Counted from the first letter of the stretch, positions 7,307 through 15,939 are shown. The stretch: DNA of 38,813 bases from Bacteroides sp. UBA1773 (GCA_002315285.1 DCGR01000004.1:1-38813), one strand, 5' to 3'. The notes: generated from the sequence alone by a model not told the origin. Translations and numbers: made by a program.

Positions 7307-8578
7307 TCATCTCTTCGGAATCGATACCTCTTCCACATAATCAGTCACAAGCTTGAAAATGGGCTCGTATGTTGTAAAGATGGCATTCTTCCAATTATCG
7401 TTGGCTGTATGATAGTGAATGAAAGCATCACCCTGCTCATTTTCGAACATTATGCATGGTACTTCCCGTTCGGCAAAAGGATAGTGGTCACTATTGGCAG
7501 CCAACACGCCTCGACTAAAAGCCTTAAAATAATGGTGGCTTTCATTCAGTTGCTGCATGAGTGCAAAACCTGTAATTCCAGGATCGCTCACCTCGCAATA
7601 CTGTATCGGATTGTTGTCACCTATCATGTCAAGATTGAACAGATACCTGATGCTTCGCAGCGGGAACAATGGATGTTCCACAAAGAAAGTGGATCCATGA
7701 AGTCCGGAATCCTCACCTGCAAATGCTATGAAATAAACATCAAAAAGAGGTTTGTGACGGGCATAATGCTCGGCCAATGTGATGATGGCTGCCGTTCCTG
7801 ACGCATTGTCATTAGCTCCTGGGAAATAGAGGCTACGCCCCAAACGGCCCAAATGGTCATAATGGGCAGTAAACACATAACAGCTATCGTGACGTTCGCC
7901 ACTCACCTTTGCAATCACGTTGCTGCTTTCGAAATTCTCCAACATTTTCTGTTCTATGTTCACCTGAATGTTCTTGGCATCTTTGGGAAAATCGGCCGAC
8001 ACCCAGATAATCGGCTTAGCCACCACCTTATCAGCGTATGCCAAATAGAATTTCAATGGAGTGTCCCAAGTGTAGATAAGTCCGGCATTCTGGCAGCCAT
8101 CCTTACTTTGTAAACGCTTGAAATCCGCGCTGTGGCGATAGGTGAACCAGAAATCACACACCACAAATGCATCCTTGTGTTCCGGCTTCTCCAGTTCTTC
8201 GAACAAACGCTTGGAGTCGTAGTGCAGGGTATCGACATAAAACAATGGATAAGAGCCATGAGATCCCGGAGAGTACTCACGCATCACAAAATCGGCACCA
8301 GGACGTAACTTTTTCCCATCCACCGACATCTCCAGATCACCAGGGAAAGTGTTGATGTTGACTGTAAAGGGTTGAAAGGTCACTTCACTCACGCCAGAAC
8401 GCCGAAATTCTTCGGCCACGTATTTTCCCGCCTTCACGACTCCATTTTTCTCGTATCCGCGTCCTTGGTATTTGGCCGAACTGAGTTCCTTCACAATGGC
8501 TTTGTAGTGTGTCAGGTTCTGAGCGGAGACACTCGTCATCCAACACATGATAATGATTGGGAATAATATTTTCTTCAT
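7307..8578 (-). CDS. M28 family zinc aminopeptidase, exported
   Basis: A 423-residue metallopeptidase with an N-terminal signal peptide (MKKILFPIIIMCWMTSVSAQ). The zinc ligands of clan MH are visible: His239 in AHYDHLG, Asp257 in GANDNASG, the catalytic Glu289 and metal-binding Glu/Asp in GEDSGLHG, Asp317 in NLDMIG, and a C-terminal His in FIHYHTANDN near residue 395. It should release N-terminal amino acids from peptides in the periplasm or at the surface. The frame is open to a GTG at 8590, but ATG 8578 gives a clean signal peptide and is preferred. It begins 14 bases after the stop of the HTH-like gene, so they are probably co-transcribed, and it lies 87 bases before the oxidoreductase gene. 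Confidence 0.9.
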   Translation of the reverse strand: MKKILFPIIIMCWMTSVSAQNLTHYKAIVKELSSAKYQGRGYEKNGVVKAGKYVAEEFRRSGVSEVTFQPFTVNINTFPGDLEMSVDGKKLRPGADFVMREYSPGSHGSYPLFYVDTLHYDSKRLFEELEKPEHKDAFVVCDFWFTYRHSADFKRLQSKDGCQNAGLIYTWDTPLKFYLAYADKVVAKPIIWVSADFPKDAKNIQVNIEQKMLENFESSNVIAKVSGERHDSCYVFTAHYDHLGRLGRSLYFPGANDNASGTAAIITLAEHYARHKPLFDVYFIAFAGEDSGLHGSTFFVEHPLFPLRSIRYLFNLDMIGDNNPIQYCEVSDPGITGFALMQQLNESHHYFKAFSRGVLAANSDHYPFAEREVPCIMFENEQGDAFIHYHTANDNWKNAIFTTYEPIFKLVTDYVEEVSIPKR

Positions 8579-8592
8579 AATTAATTTCACTT

Positions 8593-10044
8593 TTATTTAG
8601 CTGTAGAGGCCTTAAGCTGTAGCATGGTAACATGCTGTGACTTGAATTTACTGAATTCTTCACAGACATTCATCATTCTATAGAACACATGCTCTGGAAT
8701 GCCCTTTTCCTTCATGTAATCCATACATTCATTCTTGATGGTAGCCAAAGGAAGGACATGCTGTTCGGAGCGTAATAGCATGTCACGAGCTATGTCCGAC
8801 AATCTGTCATAATACTCCTCGCGTTGATTCTCAGTAATGATTATGGACTTTCTGCGATACAGTCTGTCTTCCTCCTCCGTAACGGCCGAAGTAAGGCAAA
8901 ACCTTTTGTTGTCGGCATTCATCGTCCGGCAATGATGCATGATGTAATTACGCAATGCCCTTTCCTTCATTTCATAACCTTGCTTTGTCAGAGTTTCCTT
9001 CAGTTCATCATACGTGAAGCGTACCTTTTCCTCACAATATTCCTTGATGATTTGTTGAATACTTTGGAATTTTCCACCCTGAGGGCAATATTTCCACAAC
9101 GACTTCCCCATCGGCACACACCATGGATAGCGCTTGCTCGTCACCGACATGAAAAGTTTTTCGATGTTCTCGCCTCGCGACTTGATTTCGTCCAGTATTT
9201 GCTTATATGACACAGATTTACGTTCATACACTATCCGCGCCATCTTCTGATAGATTCTCAGGTATTCAAAACGCAAAGAATACCATGCCTCGCCATTGGT
9301 CCCACGTTCCAAGACGATGTATCTACGCAACCCAAGCACCATCTTGACAATCTTGCAATCAAGTTCCACATCGCACATGTTGACTTGCTGCAACATCCTG
9401 GGAATGAGGGTCGACAAGGAGATAGGTCTGACCTCCTCCTGCAGCGTAAAGAAAATGGCTAGGAAATGTGACATGAAACTACCCAAAGCAATCGACTCTC
9501 CCAATATCAGAGGCTGGGTGAGCATGGGAAGCCTCTTGTCGTTTTCGGTAAAAAATCGATATCCCAACAGGGAAACGACTCCTGGCAAGACATTCCTCAA
9601 TCGGCCATACATGTCCGGATCGGCCATTTCGCATTCCTTCAGTTCGCGTAGCTGTTCGCTCAACGAACTCTGCAACCGAGCATGGCGAAGTTCCTTGATG
9701 CGCTGTCCGTTGAGCAACTGTATTTTCAATTGCTTCGCAATTTGCCTGATACGCTCAGAGCTTCGCACATACGGCACCGCGTCTGCGCGTTTCACCAGTT
9801 CGAGCGGTGTGAGACCTTCGATGAACACGGCATGAAACACCCACGTCACCACACTCGGCGAGGGAGCCATACATTGGTCTATCTGATATAGCGCCTCACT
9901 GACCTGCGAGAGAACGTCCACCTCCTTTGTTCCCATAGGAAAGGTCATGTAGCTATCTTCGCTTATCCCTGAATCGGGAAAGAACGATGGAAAGTCTGTG
10001 CCATCAAAATCGAATGACAATTGGAAAGAATCTGATTTAGCCAT
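8593..10044 (-). CDS. Unrecognised protein with sigma region 4-like helix-turn-helix
   Basis: A 483-residue cytoplasmic-looking protein that I cannot place in a named family. No signal peptide or membrane segment is visible. Residues about 77-112 (GLTPLELVKRADAVPYV, then SSERIRQIAKQLKIQLL) resemble the HTH of sigma-70 region 4, where the RERVRQIE motif contacts the -35 element. Two later segments look like winged-helix or HTH units: SYKQILDEIKSRG near 295 and FTYDELKETLTKQGYEMKER near 355. A DNA-binding or regulatory role is therefore plausible. The Asp/Phe/Ser-rich N-terminus (1-35) is probably disordered. By eye its DNA is more AT-rich than the flanking genes, which may mean separate acquisition. 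It is followed after 14 bases by the M28 peptidase gene. Confidence 0.7.
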   Translation of the reverse strand: MAKSDSFQLSFDFDGTDFPSFFPDSGISEDSYMTFPMGTKEVDVLSQVSEALYQIDQCMAPSPSVVTWVFHAVFIEGLTPLELVKRADAVPYVRSSERIRQIAKQLKIQLLNGQRIKELRHARLQSSLSEQLRELKECEMADPDMYGRLRNVLPGVVSLLGYRFFTENDKRLPMLTQPLILGESIALGSFMSHFLAIFFTLQEEVRPISLSTLIPRMLQQVNMCDVELDCKIVKMVLGLRRYIVLERGTNGEAWYSLRFEYLRIYQKMARIVYERKSVSYKQILDEIKSRGENIEKLFMSVTSKRYPWCVPMGKSLWKYCPQGGKFQSIQQIIKEYCEEKVRFTYDELKETLTKQGYEMKERALRNYIMHHCRTMNADNKRFCLTSAVTEEEDRLYRRKSIIITENQREEYYDRLSDIARDMLLRSEQHVLPLATIKNECMDYMKEKGIPEHVFYRMMNVCEEFSKFKSQHVTMLQLKASTAK

Positions 10045-10115
10045 TTTCCTGCTCCATTACGTTGTTTTTTTCATGTGATGATTCAAGTTCCACGGTAACA
10101 TTTATGGTATCGGTT

Positions 10116-10124
10116 CAAAAATTA
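10116..10124 (-). promoter_or_regulatory. Probable -7 element for the HTH-like gene
   Basis: TAATTTTTG on the minus strand is TA plus TTTG with one extra spacer base. It lies 72 bases before the start codon at 10044. Just upstream (10134-10143) is the perfect palindrome TGACATGTCA, which would overlap the promoter spacer or -33 region and could be an operator. Both are read from sequence only. Confidence 0.4.
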
Positions 10125-10184
10125 GTCTCCTAATGACATGTCACATAGGTTACCACTACCACGCAATTCATGCAACCTGTCAAG

Positions 10185-10253
10185 GAGCGAAGTGTGTGCC
10201 GATGTCTTTGCAAACTTGCTTTTGCCTCGATATCGTCAGCACACACTTCGCTC
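10185..10253. repeat. Perfect 15-bp inverted repeat with 39-base centre
   Basis: GAGCGAAGTGTGTGC (10185-10199) and GCACACACTTCGCTC (10239-10253) are exact reverse complements. After a three-base bulge, an inner stem continues: CGATGTC 10200-10206 with GATATCG 10229-10235, one G-U pair. The element lies 11 bases beyond the stop of the rhamnosidase gene and 141 bases upstream of the HTH-like gene. No T-run flanks it, so it is unusual as a terminator. The rest of the 220-base gap (10045-10264) holds the probable promoter at 10116-10124 and nothing else I recognise. Confidence 0.75.
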
Positions 10254-10264
10254 ATCGTATGGCA

Positions 10265-12871
10265 TTACTTCTCTACGGTGTATGTACCAGCGGTGTATTC
10301 TTTCGCCTCTGATTCGCCTGGCAGAGTAACCGATGCTGTAGCACCTTCGGGAATGGTAAACTGCCAAATCCACTTTTCGCCTTCATAGCGCCATGCGCTC
10401 TTGACAAGGCCCGCAGCAGAGTTATACTCGGCGCTGATGGAACCAAGACGCTTGTCAGGCAGCGGACTCATGATGATATGCTTGAAACCTGGGGCAGCCG
10501 TATCGGCAGCGATGCCGGCAGCGGTTTCCCAAATCCATGCGCACACGCAACCGTAAGCATAATGGTTGAAACTGTTCATGCCCTTCGGGCCCATACCCTT
10601 CTCTATCATGTAGCTGTTCCAGCGTTCCCAGATGGTGGTGGCTCCATTATCCACGGAGTATAGCCAGCTTGGGTTCTTGCGTTGGAAGAGCAATTCGTAG
10701 GCAATGTCGGCCATGCCATTGTCGGTAAGCGTACCCAAGAGGATGGATGTGCCGAGGAAGCCTGTCTGGAGACAGTTGCCATGTTGTGCAAAGTTTTCGC
10801 GCAGGCGAGCAATCATGCTGTCCTTGGCCTGTCCCTCCACCAATCCGTTTTTCAGAGCAAACAAAGCAGGAGTCTGCATGGTGTTGAGGATGGCTGTCTT
10901 GAATGTGCCATCAGCGTTGAGGAAGGTGGCACGCAAATAATCCTTGGCTTGTGCGGCCATATCAGCATATTTCTGGGCATCTTTGCCGGTAGCGGCAGCC
11001 ATGTCACGCATCATCGTGGCATCGATTGCCCAGTAAGAAGCGCTGAGGTAGCTCCAGTAGGAAATGGCTTCGGGAAGAGGACCGCGCTTACCCTTGGCAT
11101 CGACGCCGAACGCGCCACCGCCACAGCTTTCCAACGGCTCATAGCTCAGCCAGTCGGCCCATTGGTAGTTGCCATTCTCGGCACTGAGTGCCACATGGTC
11201 GTATTTCGTGTCGTTGATATGTCCGATGAATTTCTCCATGGCTTTCCAGTTCTCGTTCACGATGGCCGCATCGCCAAACTGCTTCCAGACAGTCCAAGGC
11301 ACGATGATGCCCGCATCGGCCCATCCAAGACGCATCATGGAAGTGTTTTCGGCACCATACTGAGCGAGAGGAGCCACACCAGGGAATCCGCCCACTTCGG
11401 TCTGGGTGTCGCGCATGTCGCGCATCCACTTGTGGAAGAACTTGCTTGTGTTGGCAAAGAACGTACCTGTCTCGGTAAACACTTGTGTGTCGGCTGTCCA
11501 TCCAAGACGTTCGTTACGCTGCGGACAGTCGGTAGTAACCGACAGGTAGTTGGAACGCTGTCCCCAAACGGTGTTGGAGATGAGCTTGTTCACGAGTTCA
11601 TTGCCTGTGGTGATGACACCAGCTTCCAGATTCTGTGCAATGGAAGTGACGGGGATAGACTTGATGCTCTTGATGCGGACCTCATCGGTGGCAGTAATAG
11701 AAACGAGGCGATAACCGAAGAATGTGCAGCGAGGTGCATAGTTTACAAAACCCTTGCCGGCAGCAAATGTGTAGTTGAGAATCATGCCAGTGTCGGGGAT
11801 ACGCAAGTTGAGGCGGTGGCAGCTTCCTTCCGGACCATCCATGCCACGGCTCTTGGCACCATTGCCATCGTTGAGCAACTCGGAGGGGAGGCAGGTCAGA
11901 ACGGTTCCCTCCTTGGCCTTGAACTCAAAGGCAGGAACACCTGCACAGTTCTGGCCGAAATCCACAACCAATGTTTCGCCTGGAACAACTACCATCTCTT
12001 CACCGGCAGCAAACTCCTTGGCTACGACCACCTTGCCGTAAGCATCGTCGGTAGCACCTTCCACACCATTCCATGTATAGGCCTTTGCTGGCAAAAGAGC
12101 CAAGTCCTCACGCATGTATATTTCGGCACCATTGGAGGGAAAAATGTTTCCGTTGAACTCGGTGTTCTCCTCGGGAGCCGACAACTTTTCAGCACAAGCA
12201 TAGCCAGGCAATTCGCGGGCGTCATAATCTTCGCCATCGAAAATGCCAGCGTGTCTGACCGGTCCAGCAATACCAGCCTTCCAGTCGGTGAGGTTGGTGC
12301 CATAGAGTTGCTTGCAGCCATCCTCGAAAGTAAGTTCCAACACGGCACGGAAAGCACATTTCTTTCCTACCATGCCCTCATGTCCGCGGGGTGTTACGAT
12401 CTTATCAGCCCACCAGCCAGGAGTGACCTGTGCCGACAGCGTGTTTTCGGCACCTGCACCTGTTGCAATGGCATTGGTGATGTCGTAAGTGTATGAGATT
12501 TTGGTCTTGGCATAATGCGTAAAACCAGGTTTGAGTACTTCGGTCCCTACAATGTTTCCATTGACAAATAGTTCGTAAACGCCCAGACCTGTCGTCATCC
12601 ATTTGGCAGAAACGACTTTCTTCTCGTTCTTGATGGTCGATACAAACCAGCTGGCACCATCGGCCGCACGGTTGTTTACGTCATCCGTCACTGTGCCTGT
12701 AATGACAGGTGCATCGACAACCGAAATCCACTGTGAATTACTCCATGCAGCATCATCGAGCGCATCAGCTCGTGCTCCTACTGGCTGATTGGCCATGGGA
12801 GAGCTGCAACTGCATGCCAAGGTGGCAACCATGACAGCAGCTAAAGACTTGATAGACTTACTCATTTTCAT
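10265..12871 (-). CDS. GH78 alpha-L-rhamnosidase, lipoprotein
   Basis: An 868-residue glycoside hydrolase that removes terminal alpha-L-rhamnose from glycans or plant glycosides. The N-terminus has a type II signal with a lipobox ending at Cys (VATLAC then SCSSP, near residue 20), so it is probably anchored to a membrane. Domain order follows the family: N-terminal beta domains, an alpha/alpha-barrel catalytic domain and a C-terminal beta-sandwich. The catalytic signature DCPQRNERLGWTAD is near residue 449, carrying the expected general-acid Glu and supporting Asp residues. TTIWERWNSY near residue 749 supplies the probable general-base Glu. No SusC/SusD pair, transporter or rhamnose catabolic genes are nearby, so it is an isolated enzyme here. 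ATG 12865, two codons in, is an alternative start. The promoter at 12913-12943 fits either. Confidence 0.92.
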   Translation of the reverse strand: MKMSKSIKSLAAVMVATLACSCSSPMANQPVGARADALDDAAWSNSQWISVVDAPVITGTVTDDVNNRAADGASWFVSTIKNEKKVVSAKWMTTGLGVYELFVNGNIVGTEVLKPGFTHYAKTKISYTYDITNAIATGAGAENTLSAQVTPGWWADKIVTPRGHEGMVGKKCAFRAVLELTFEDGCKQLYGTNLTDWKAGIAGPVRHAGIFDGEDYDARELPGYACAEKLSAPEENTEFNGNIFPSNGAEIYMREDLALLPAKAYTWNGVEGATDDAYGKVVVAKEFAAGEEMVVVPGETLVVDFGQNCAGVPAFEFKAKEGTVLTCLPSELLNDGNGAKSRGMDGPEGSCHRLNLRIPDTGMILNYTFAAGKGFVNYAPRCTFFGYRLVSITATDEVRIKSIKSIPVTSIAQNLEAGVITTGNELVNKLISNTVWGQRSNYLSVTTDCPQRNERLGWTADTQVFTETGTFFANTSKFFHKWMRDMRDTQTEVGGFPGVAPLAQYGAENTSMMRLGWADAGIIVPWTVWKQFGDAAIVNENWKAMEKFIGHINDTKYDHVALSAENGNYQWADWLSYEPLESCGGGAFGVDAKGKRGPLPEAISYWSYLSASYWAIDATMMRDMAAATGKDAQKYADMAAQAKDYLRATFLNADGTFKTAILNTMQTPALFALKNGLVEGQAKDSMIARLRENFAQHGNCLQTGFLGTSILLGTLTDNGMADIAYELLFQRKNPSWLYSVDNGATTIWERWNSYMIEKGMGPKGMNSFNHYAYGCVCAWIWETAAGIAADTAAPGFKHIIMSPLPDKRLGSISAEYNSAAGLVKSAWRYEGEKWIWQFTIPEGATASVTLPGESEAKEYTAGTYTVEK

Positions 12872-12912
12872 ATTTTTTTTCAGTTAAAATAAAGAATTAT
12901 CCATTTACTTTG

Positions 12913-12943
12913 CAAAAATACAAAGTTTTTCAAATTGTCCAAA
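12913..12943 (-). promoter_or_regulatory. Complete Bacteroidetes promoter for the GH78 gene
   Basis: On the minus strand, TTTG (12943-12940) is followed after exactly 19 bases by TATTTTTG (12920-12913), matching both the -33 and -7 consensus. Expected transcription starts near 12907, giving a leader of about 35-40 bases. Confidence 0.8.
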
Positions 12944-13022
12944 GCAAAACACGTTTAAAATATGGAACACCAAAAATTCTTTAAATAATCGACCCGATAT
13001 ACACGAAAAAAGGAAAAAAGCG

Positions 13023-13030
13023 TATCTTTG
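13023..13030 (+). promoter_or_regulatory. Promoter -7 element of the ATP synthase operon
   Basis: TATCTTTG matches TAnnTTTG perfectly and lies 51 bases before the atpD ATG at 13082. No TTTG is found at the usual upstream distance. It diverges from the GH78 promoter about 80 bases away. Confidence 0.75.
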
Positions 13031-13081
13031 CAAAATCAACTCACGAAAAACGAGTCAACAACAATAAAGAATCAATATTCT

Positions 13082-14605
13082 ATGGCGAAAGTGGTAGGAC
13101 ACATATCACAAATCATTGGACCTGTGGTCGATGCTTTTTTCGATTTGAAAGAACAGGAAACCGAAGAATTGCCTCACATCCATGAGGCATTGAAAGTGAT
13201 GCGCGACAATGGACGCGAACTCATCATGGAAGTACAGCAACACATTGGTGAGAATGCCGTCCGTTGTGTGGCAATGGACAGCACCGATGGGTTGCGACGC
13301 GGCATGGAGGTCACTCCTCTCGGGCATAGCATCACCATGCCCGTTGGAAATCAGATAAAAGGCCGACTGATGAACGTAGTGGGTGAGGTGGTCGATGGCA
13401 TGAGACCCCTGAACCGCGATGGTGCCCTACCCATCCATCGCGAGCCCCCCAAGTTCGAGGAACTTGCCACCTCGCAAGAGGTGTTGCTGACGGGCATCAA
13501 GGTCATCGACTTGCTGGAGCCCTACTCCAAAGGCGGAAAGATTGGATTGATGGGAGGAGCCGGTGTCGGAAAGACCGTGCTCATCATGGAACTCATCAAC
13601 AACATCGCCAAGAAGCACAATGGATTCTCCGTGTTCACCGGTGTAGGAGAGCGTACCCGCGAGGGCAACGACCTGTTGCGCGAAATGATCGAGAGTGGCG
13701 TAATCCGTTATGGCGAAGCATTCAAGAAATCAATGGAAGAAGGCCGTTGGGACTTGTCGAAAATCGACTACGATGAGGTGGCAAAAAGCCAAGCCACACT
13801 GGTGTATGGCCAGATGAACGAACCTCCTGGCGCACGTTCTGCCGTGGCCCTGTCGGGACTGACCGTAGCCGAATCGTTCCGCGACAGCAAGAACGCTGAC
13901 GACAATGCCCCCCGCGACATCCTGTTCTTCATCGATAACATCTTCCGTTTCACGCAAGCCGGTTCCGAAGTGAGCGCCCTGCTGGGACGTATGCCAAGTG
14001 CCGTGGGTTACCAACCCACATTGGCCACCGAAATGGGACAGATGCAGGAACGCATCACCTCCACGAAGCATGGCTCCATCACCTCCGTACAGGCTGTCTA
14101 TGTGCCTGCCGATGACCTCACCGACCCCGCACCTTCCACACTGTTCAGCCACTTGGATGCCACAACGGTGTTGAGCCGTAAGATTACCGAACTGGGCATC
14201 TATCCGGCTGTGGATCCTCTCGACTCCACTTCGCGCATCCTCGACCCGCACATCGTGGGACAAGAACATTACGACACGGCACAACGGGTAAAGCAGATAT
14301 TGCAGCGCAACAAGGAACTGCAAGATATCATCTCCATTCTGGGTATGGACGAGCTTTCCGACGATGACAAGACAACGGTCCACCGCGCCCGCCGTGTACA
14401 GCGTTTCCTGTCGCAGCCTTTTGCGGTGGCCGAACAGTTCACGGGAGTGCCCGGAGTAATGGTCAACATCGACGACACCGTGAAAGGATTCAAGATGATT
14501 CTCGACGGTGAGGTGGATTACCTGCCCGAACAGGCTTTCCTCAACGTAGGAACCATTGAGGATGCCATAGCCAAGGGAAAGGAAATATTGGAACAAGCAC
14601 AATGA
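13082..14605 (+). CDS. atpD: F1Fo ATP synthase subunit beta
   Basis: A 507-residue catalytic subunit of the F1 head; three copies alternate with alpha and hydrolyse or make ATP. The Walker A loop GGAGVGKT is at residues 158-165, GERTREGNDL and the FIDNIFRFTQAGSEVSALLGRMPSAVGYQ stretch (Walker B and family signature) follow, and the C-terminal half carries a DELSDDDK segment close to the DELSEED motif that contacts gamma and epsilon. The frame is open from 13028, but that position lies inside the -7 promoter element, so ATG 13082 (MAKVVGHISQIIGPVVD) is the start. It is the first gene of an eight-gene operon and overlaps atpC by 4 bases. Confidence 0.98.
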   Translation: MAKVVGHISQIIGPVVDAFFDLKEQETEELPHIHEALKVMRDNGRELIMEVQQHIGENAVRCVAMDSTDGLRRGMEVTPLGHSITMPVGNQIKGRLMNVVGEVVDGMRPLNRDGALPIHREPPKFEELATSQEVLLTGIKVIDLLEPYSKGGKIGLMGGAGVGKTVLIMELINNIAKKHNGFSVFTGVGERTREGNDLLREMIESGVIRYGEAFKKSMEEGRWDLSKIDYDEVAKSQATLVYGQMNEPPGARSAVALSGLTVAESFRDSKNADDNAPRDILFFIDNIFRFTQAGSEVSALLGRMPSAVGYQPTLATEMGQMQERITSTKHGSITSVQAVYVPADDLTDPAPSTLFSHLDATTVLSRKITELGIYPAVDPLDSTSRILDPHIVGQEHYDTAQRVKQILQRNKELQDIISILGMDELSDDDKTTVHRARRVQRFLSQPFAVAEQFTGVPGVMVNIDDTVKGFKMILDGEVDYLPEQAFLNVGTIEDAIAKGKEILEQAQ

Positions 14606-14841
14606 AACTGGCAATCCTCACTCCAGAAAAGTGTGTTTTCGATGGTGATGTCACACAAGTACACCTGCCCGGAACACAAGGCGCATTCACGGTACTCCCC
14701 CATCACGCACCTCTCATATCCTCGCTCGAAAAGGGAGTGATTGACTGGATTGCCGACAAGGGAGTAGGCCAGCAGGCCATCGAAGGAGGCTTTGTGAGGG
14801 TGAGCCACGACGTAGTGGAAGTATGTGCCGAATTAAGTTGA
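14602..14841 (+). CDS. atpC: F1Fo ATP synthase subunit epsilon, short form
   Basis: A 79-residue central-stalk subunit. It has only the N-terminal beta-sandwich (LTPEKCVFDGDVTQVHLPG and GAFTVLPHHAPLISSL near residues 7-45). The C-terminal helical hairpin that inhibits ATP hydrolysis in roughly 135-residue epsilon subunits is absent. Short epsilons of this size are, to my knowledge, usual in Bacteroidetes. Its start codon overlaps the atpD stop (ATGA), indicating translational coupling. The second-next gene product contacts the Fo side of the same complex. Confidence 0.95.
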   Translation: MKLAILTPEKCVFDGDVTQVHLPGTQGAFTVLPHHAPLISSLEKGVIDWIADKGVGQQAIEGGFVRVSHDVVEVCAELS

Positions 14842-14864
14842 TTTTTCAGACAAAACAACTAGCA

Positions 14865-15905
14865 TTGAGAAAGATATTATTCATATTGTCGCTGATAGGC
14901 TGGTGGATGTCGGCAATGGCCCAAGAAAAGGTCGATGTGGGTGGAATAGTGATAGGCCACGTAGAAGACTCCTACGAGTGGCACATCACCACTTGGAACG
15001 ATACGGAAGTGAGCATACCACTGCCTGTCATGGTGTGGAGCGGTGCGACGGGTTTCCATTGCTTCTCATCCAGCCATCTCTATCCTGCCGGCACCGAACA
15101 TGAAGGACTTCGCATAGCCACCGAAGGCCGACACAAGGGCAAGATAGTGGAGGGCGATGTCCGTCCATTCGATTTCAGCATCACAAAAACCGTGTCGGGA
15201 TTGCTCATCAACTGCTTGCTGCTATTGGCCATCATACTCACTACCGCACGATGGTACCGACACCGCCAGCCCAACGAAAACGCTCCGAGAGGTTTCGTGG
15301 GATTGATTGAAATGACGGTCATGATGATTGAGGACGATGTCATCAAGCCCTGTGTGGGTCCTGACTACAAACGCTTCTCACCCTACCTGCTCACCGCCTT
15401 TTTCTTCATCCTCACCAACAATCTCATGGGACTTGTGCCCATCTTCCCCGGAGGAGCCAACGTCACGGGCAACATTGCCGTGACCCTCGTGCTGGCCGTG
15501 TGCACCTTCGTAGCTGTCAACCTGTTTGGCACCCGCGAATATTGGAAGGAAATCTTGTGGCCCGAGGTGCCGCTCATGTTGAAGTGCCCACTTCCCCTGA
15601 TGCCGCTGATAGAGCTTTTCGGCATCTTCACAAAGCCTTTTGCACTGACAGTCCGCTTGTTTGCCAACATACTGGCAGGACATTTCATCATACTGGCCAT
15701 CACGAGCATCATCTTCGTGACTGCGGCAATGGGACCGGCCATCAGTGGTTCTATGACCGTACTGTCCGTGGCTTTCAGCGTCTTCATGAACAGTCTGGAG
15801 TTGCTGGTGGCTTTTATCCAATCCTACGTGTTCACCATGCTCTCGGCCGTGTTCATCGGCATGTCGAGGGCAAAGTCGGAGGGAGAACAAGAACACCGGG
15901 AATAA
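14865..15905 (+). CDS. atpB: F1Fo ATP synthase subunit a, probable TTG start
   Basis: A 346-residue membrane subunit that forms the two proton half-channels beside the c-ring. The essential arginine is in KPFALTVRLFANILAGHF near residue 263, and five or so hydrophobic segments cover about residues 100-335. The N-terminus carries a signal peptide (RKILFILSLIGWWMSAMAQ) and a periplasmic extension with EDSYEWHITTW, typical of Bacteroidetes. Starting at TTG 14865 gives exactly this signal peptide and a 23-base gap after atpC. The only upstream ATG (14823) overlaps atpC by 19 bases and adds 14 polar residues. ATG 14907 would cut the signal. The small AtpI-like gene often found at this point in related operons is absent. 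Confidence 0.9.
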   Translation: MRKILFILSLIGWWMSAMAQEKVDVGGIVIGHVEDSYEWHITTWNDTEVSIPLPVMVWSGATGFHCFSSSHLYPAGTEHEGLRIATEGRHKGKIVEGDVRPFDFSITKTVSGLLINCLLLLAIILTTARWYRHRQPNENAPRGFVGLIEMTVMMIEDDVIKPCVGPDYKRFSPYLLTAFFFILTNNLMGLVPIFPGGANVTGNIAVTLVLAVCTFVAVNLFGTREYWKEILWPEVPLMLKCPLPLMPLIELFGIFTKPFALTVRLFANILAGHFIILAITSIIFVTAAMGPAISGSMTVLSVAFSVFMNSLELLVAFIQSYVFTMLSAVFIGMSRAKSEGEQEHRE

Positions 15906-15939
15906 ACAATCAACATACACATACTTAATATTAAATCTT

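Noticed and set aside
10185..10253. Classical rho-independent terminator
   Set aside because: The stem is strong but neither strand has a T-run after it and the loop is unusually long, so it is listed as a repeat.
10682..12496. 604-codon open frame on the plus strand
   Set aside because: It is antisense to the GH78 gene, whose signal peptide, domains, catalytic motifs and promoter are all clear.
13028..13081. Upstream start for atpD
   Set aside because: The ATG at 13028 is not available, because that position lies inside the -7 promoter element TATCTTTG; the conserved protein begins at 13082.
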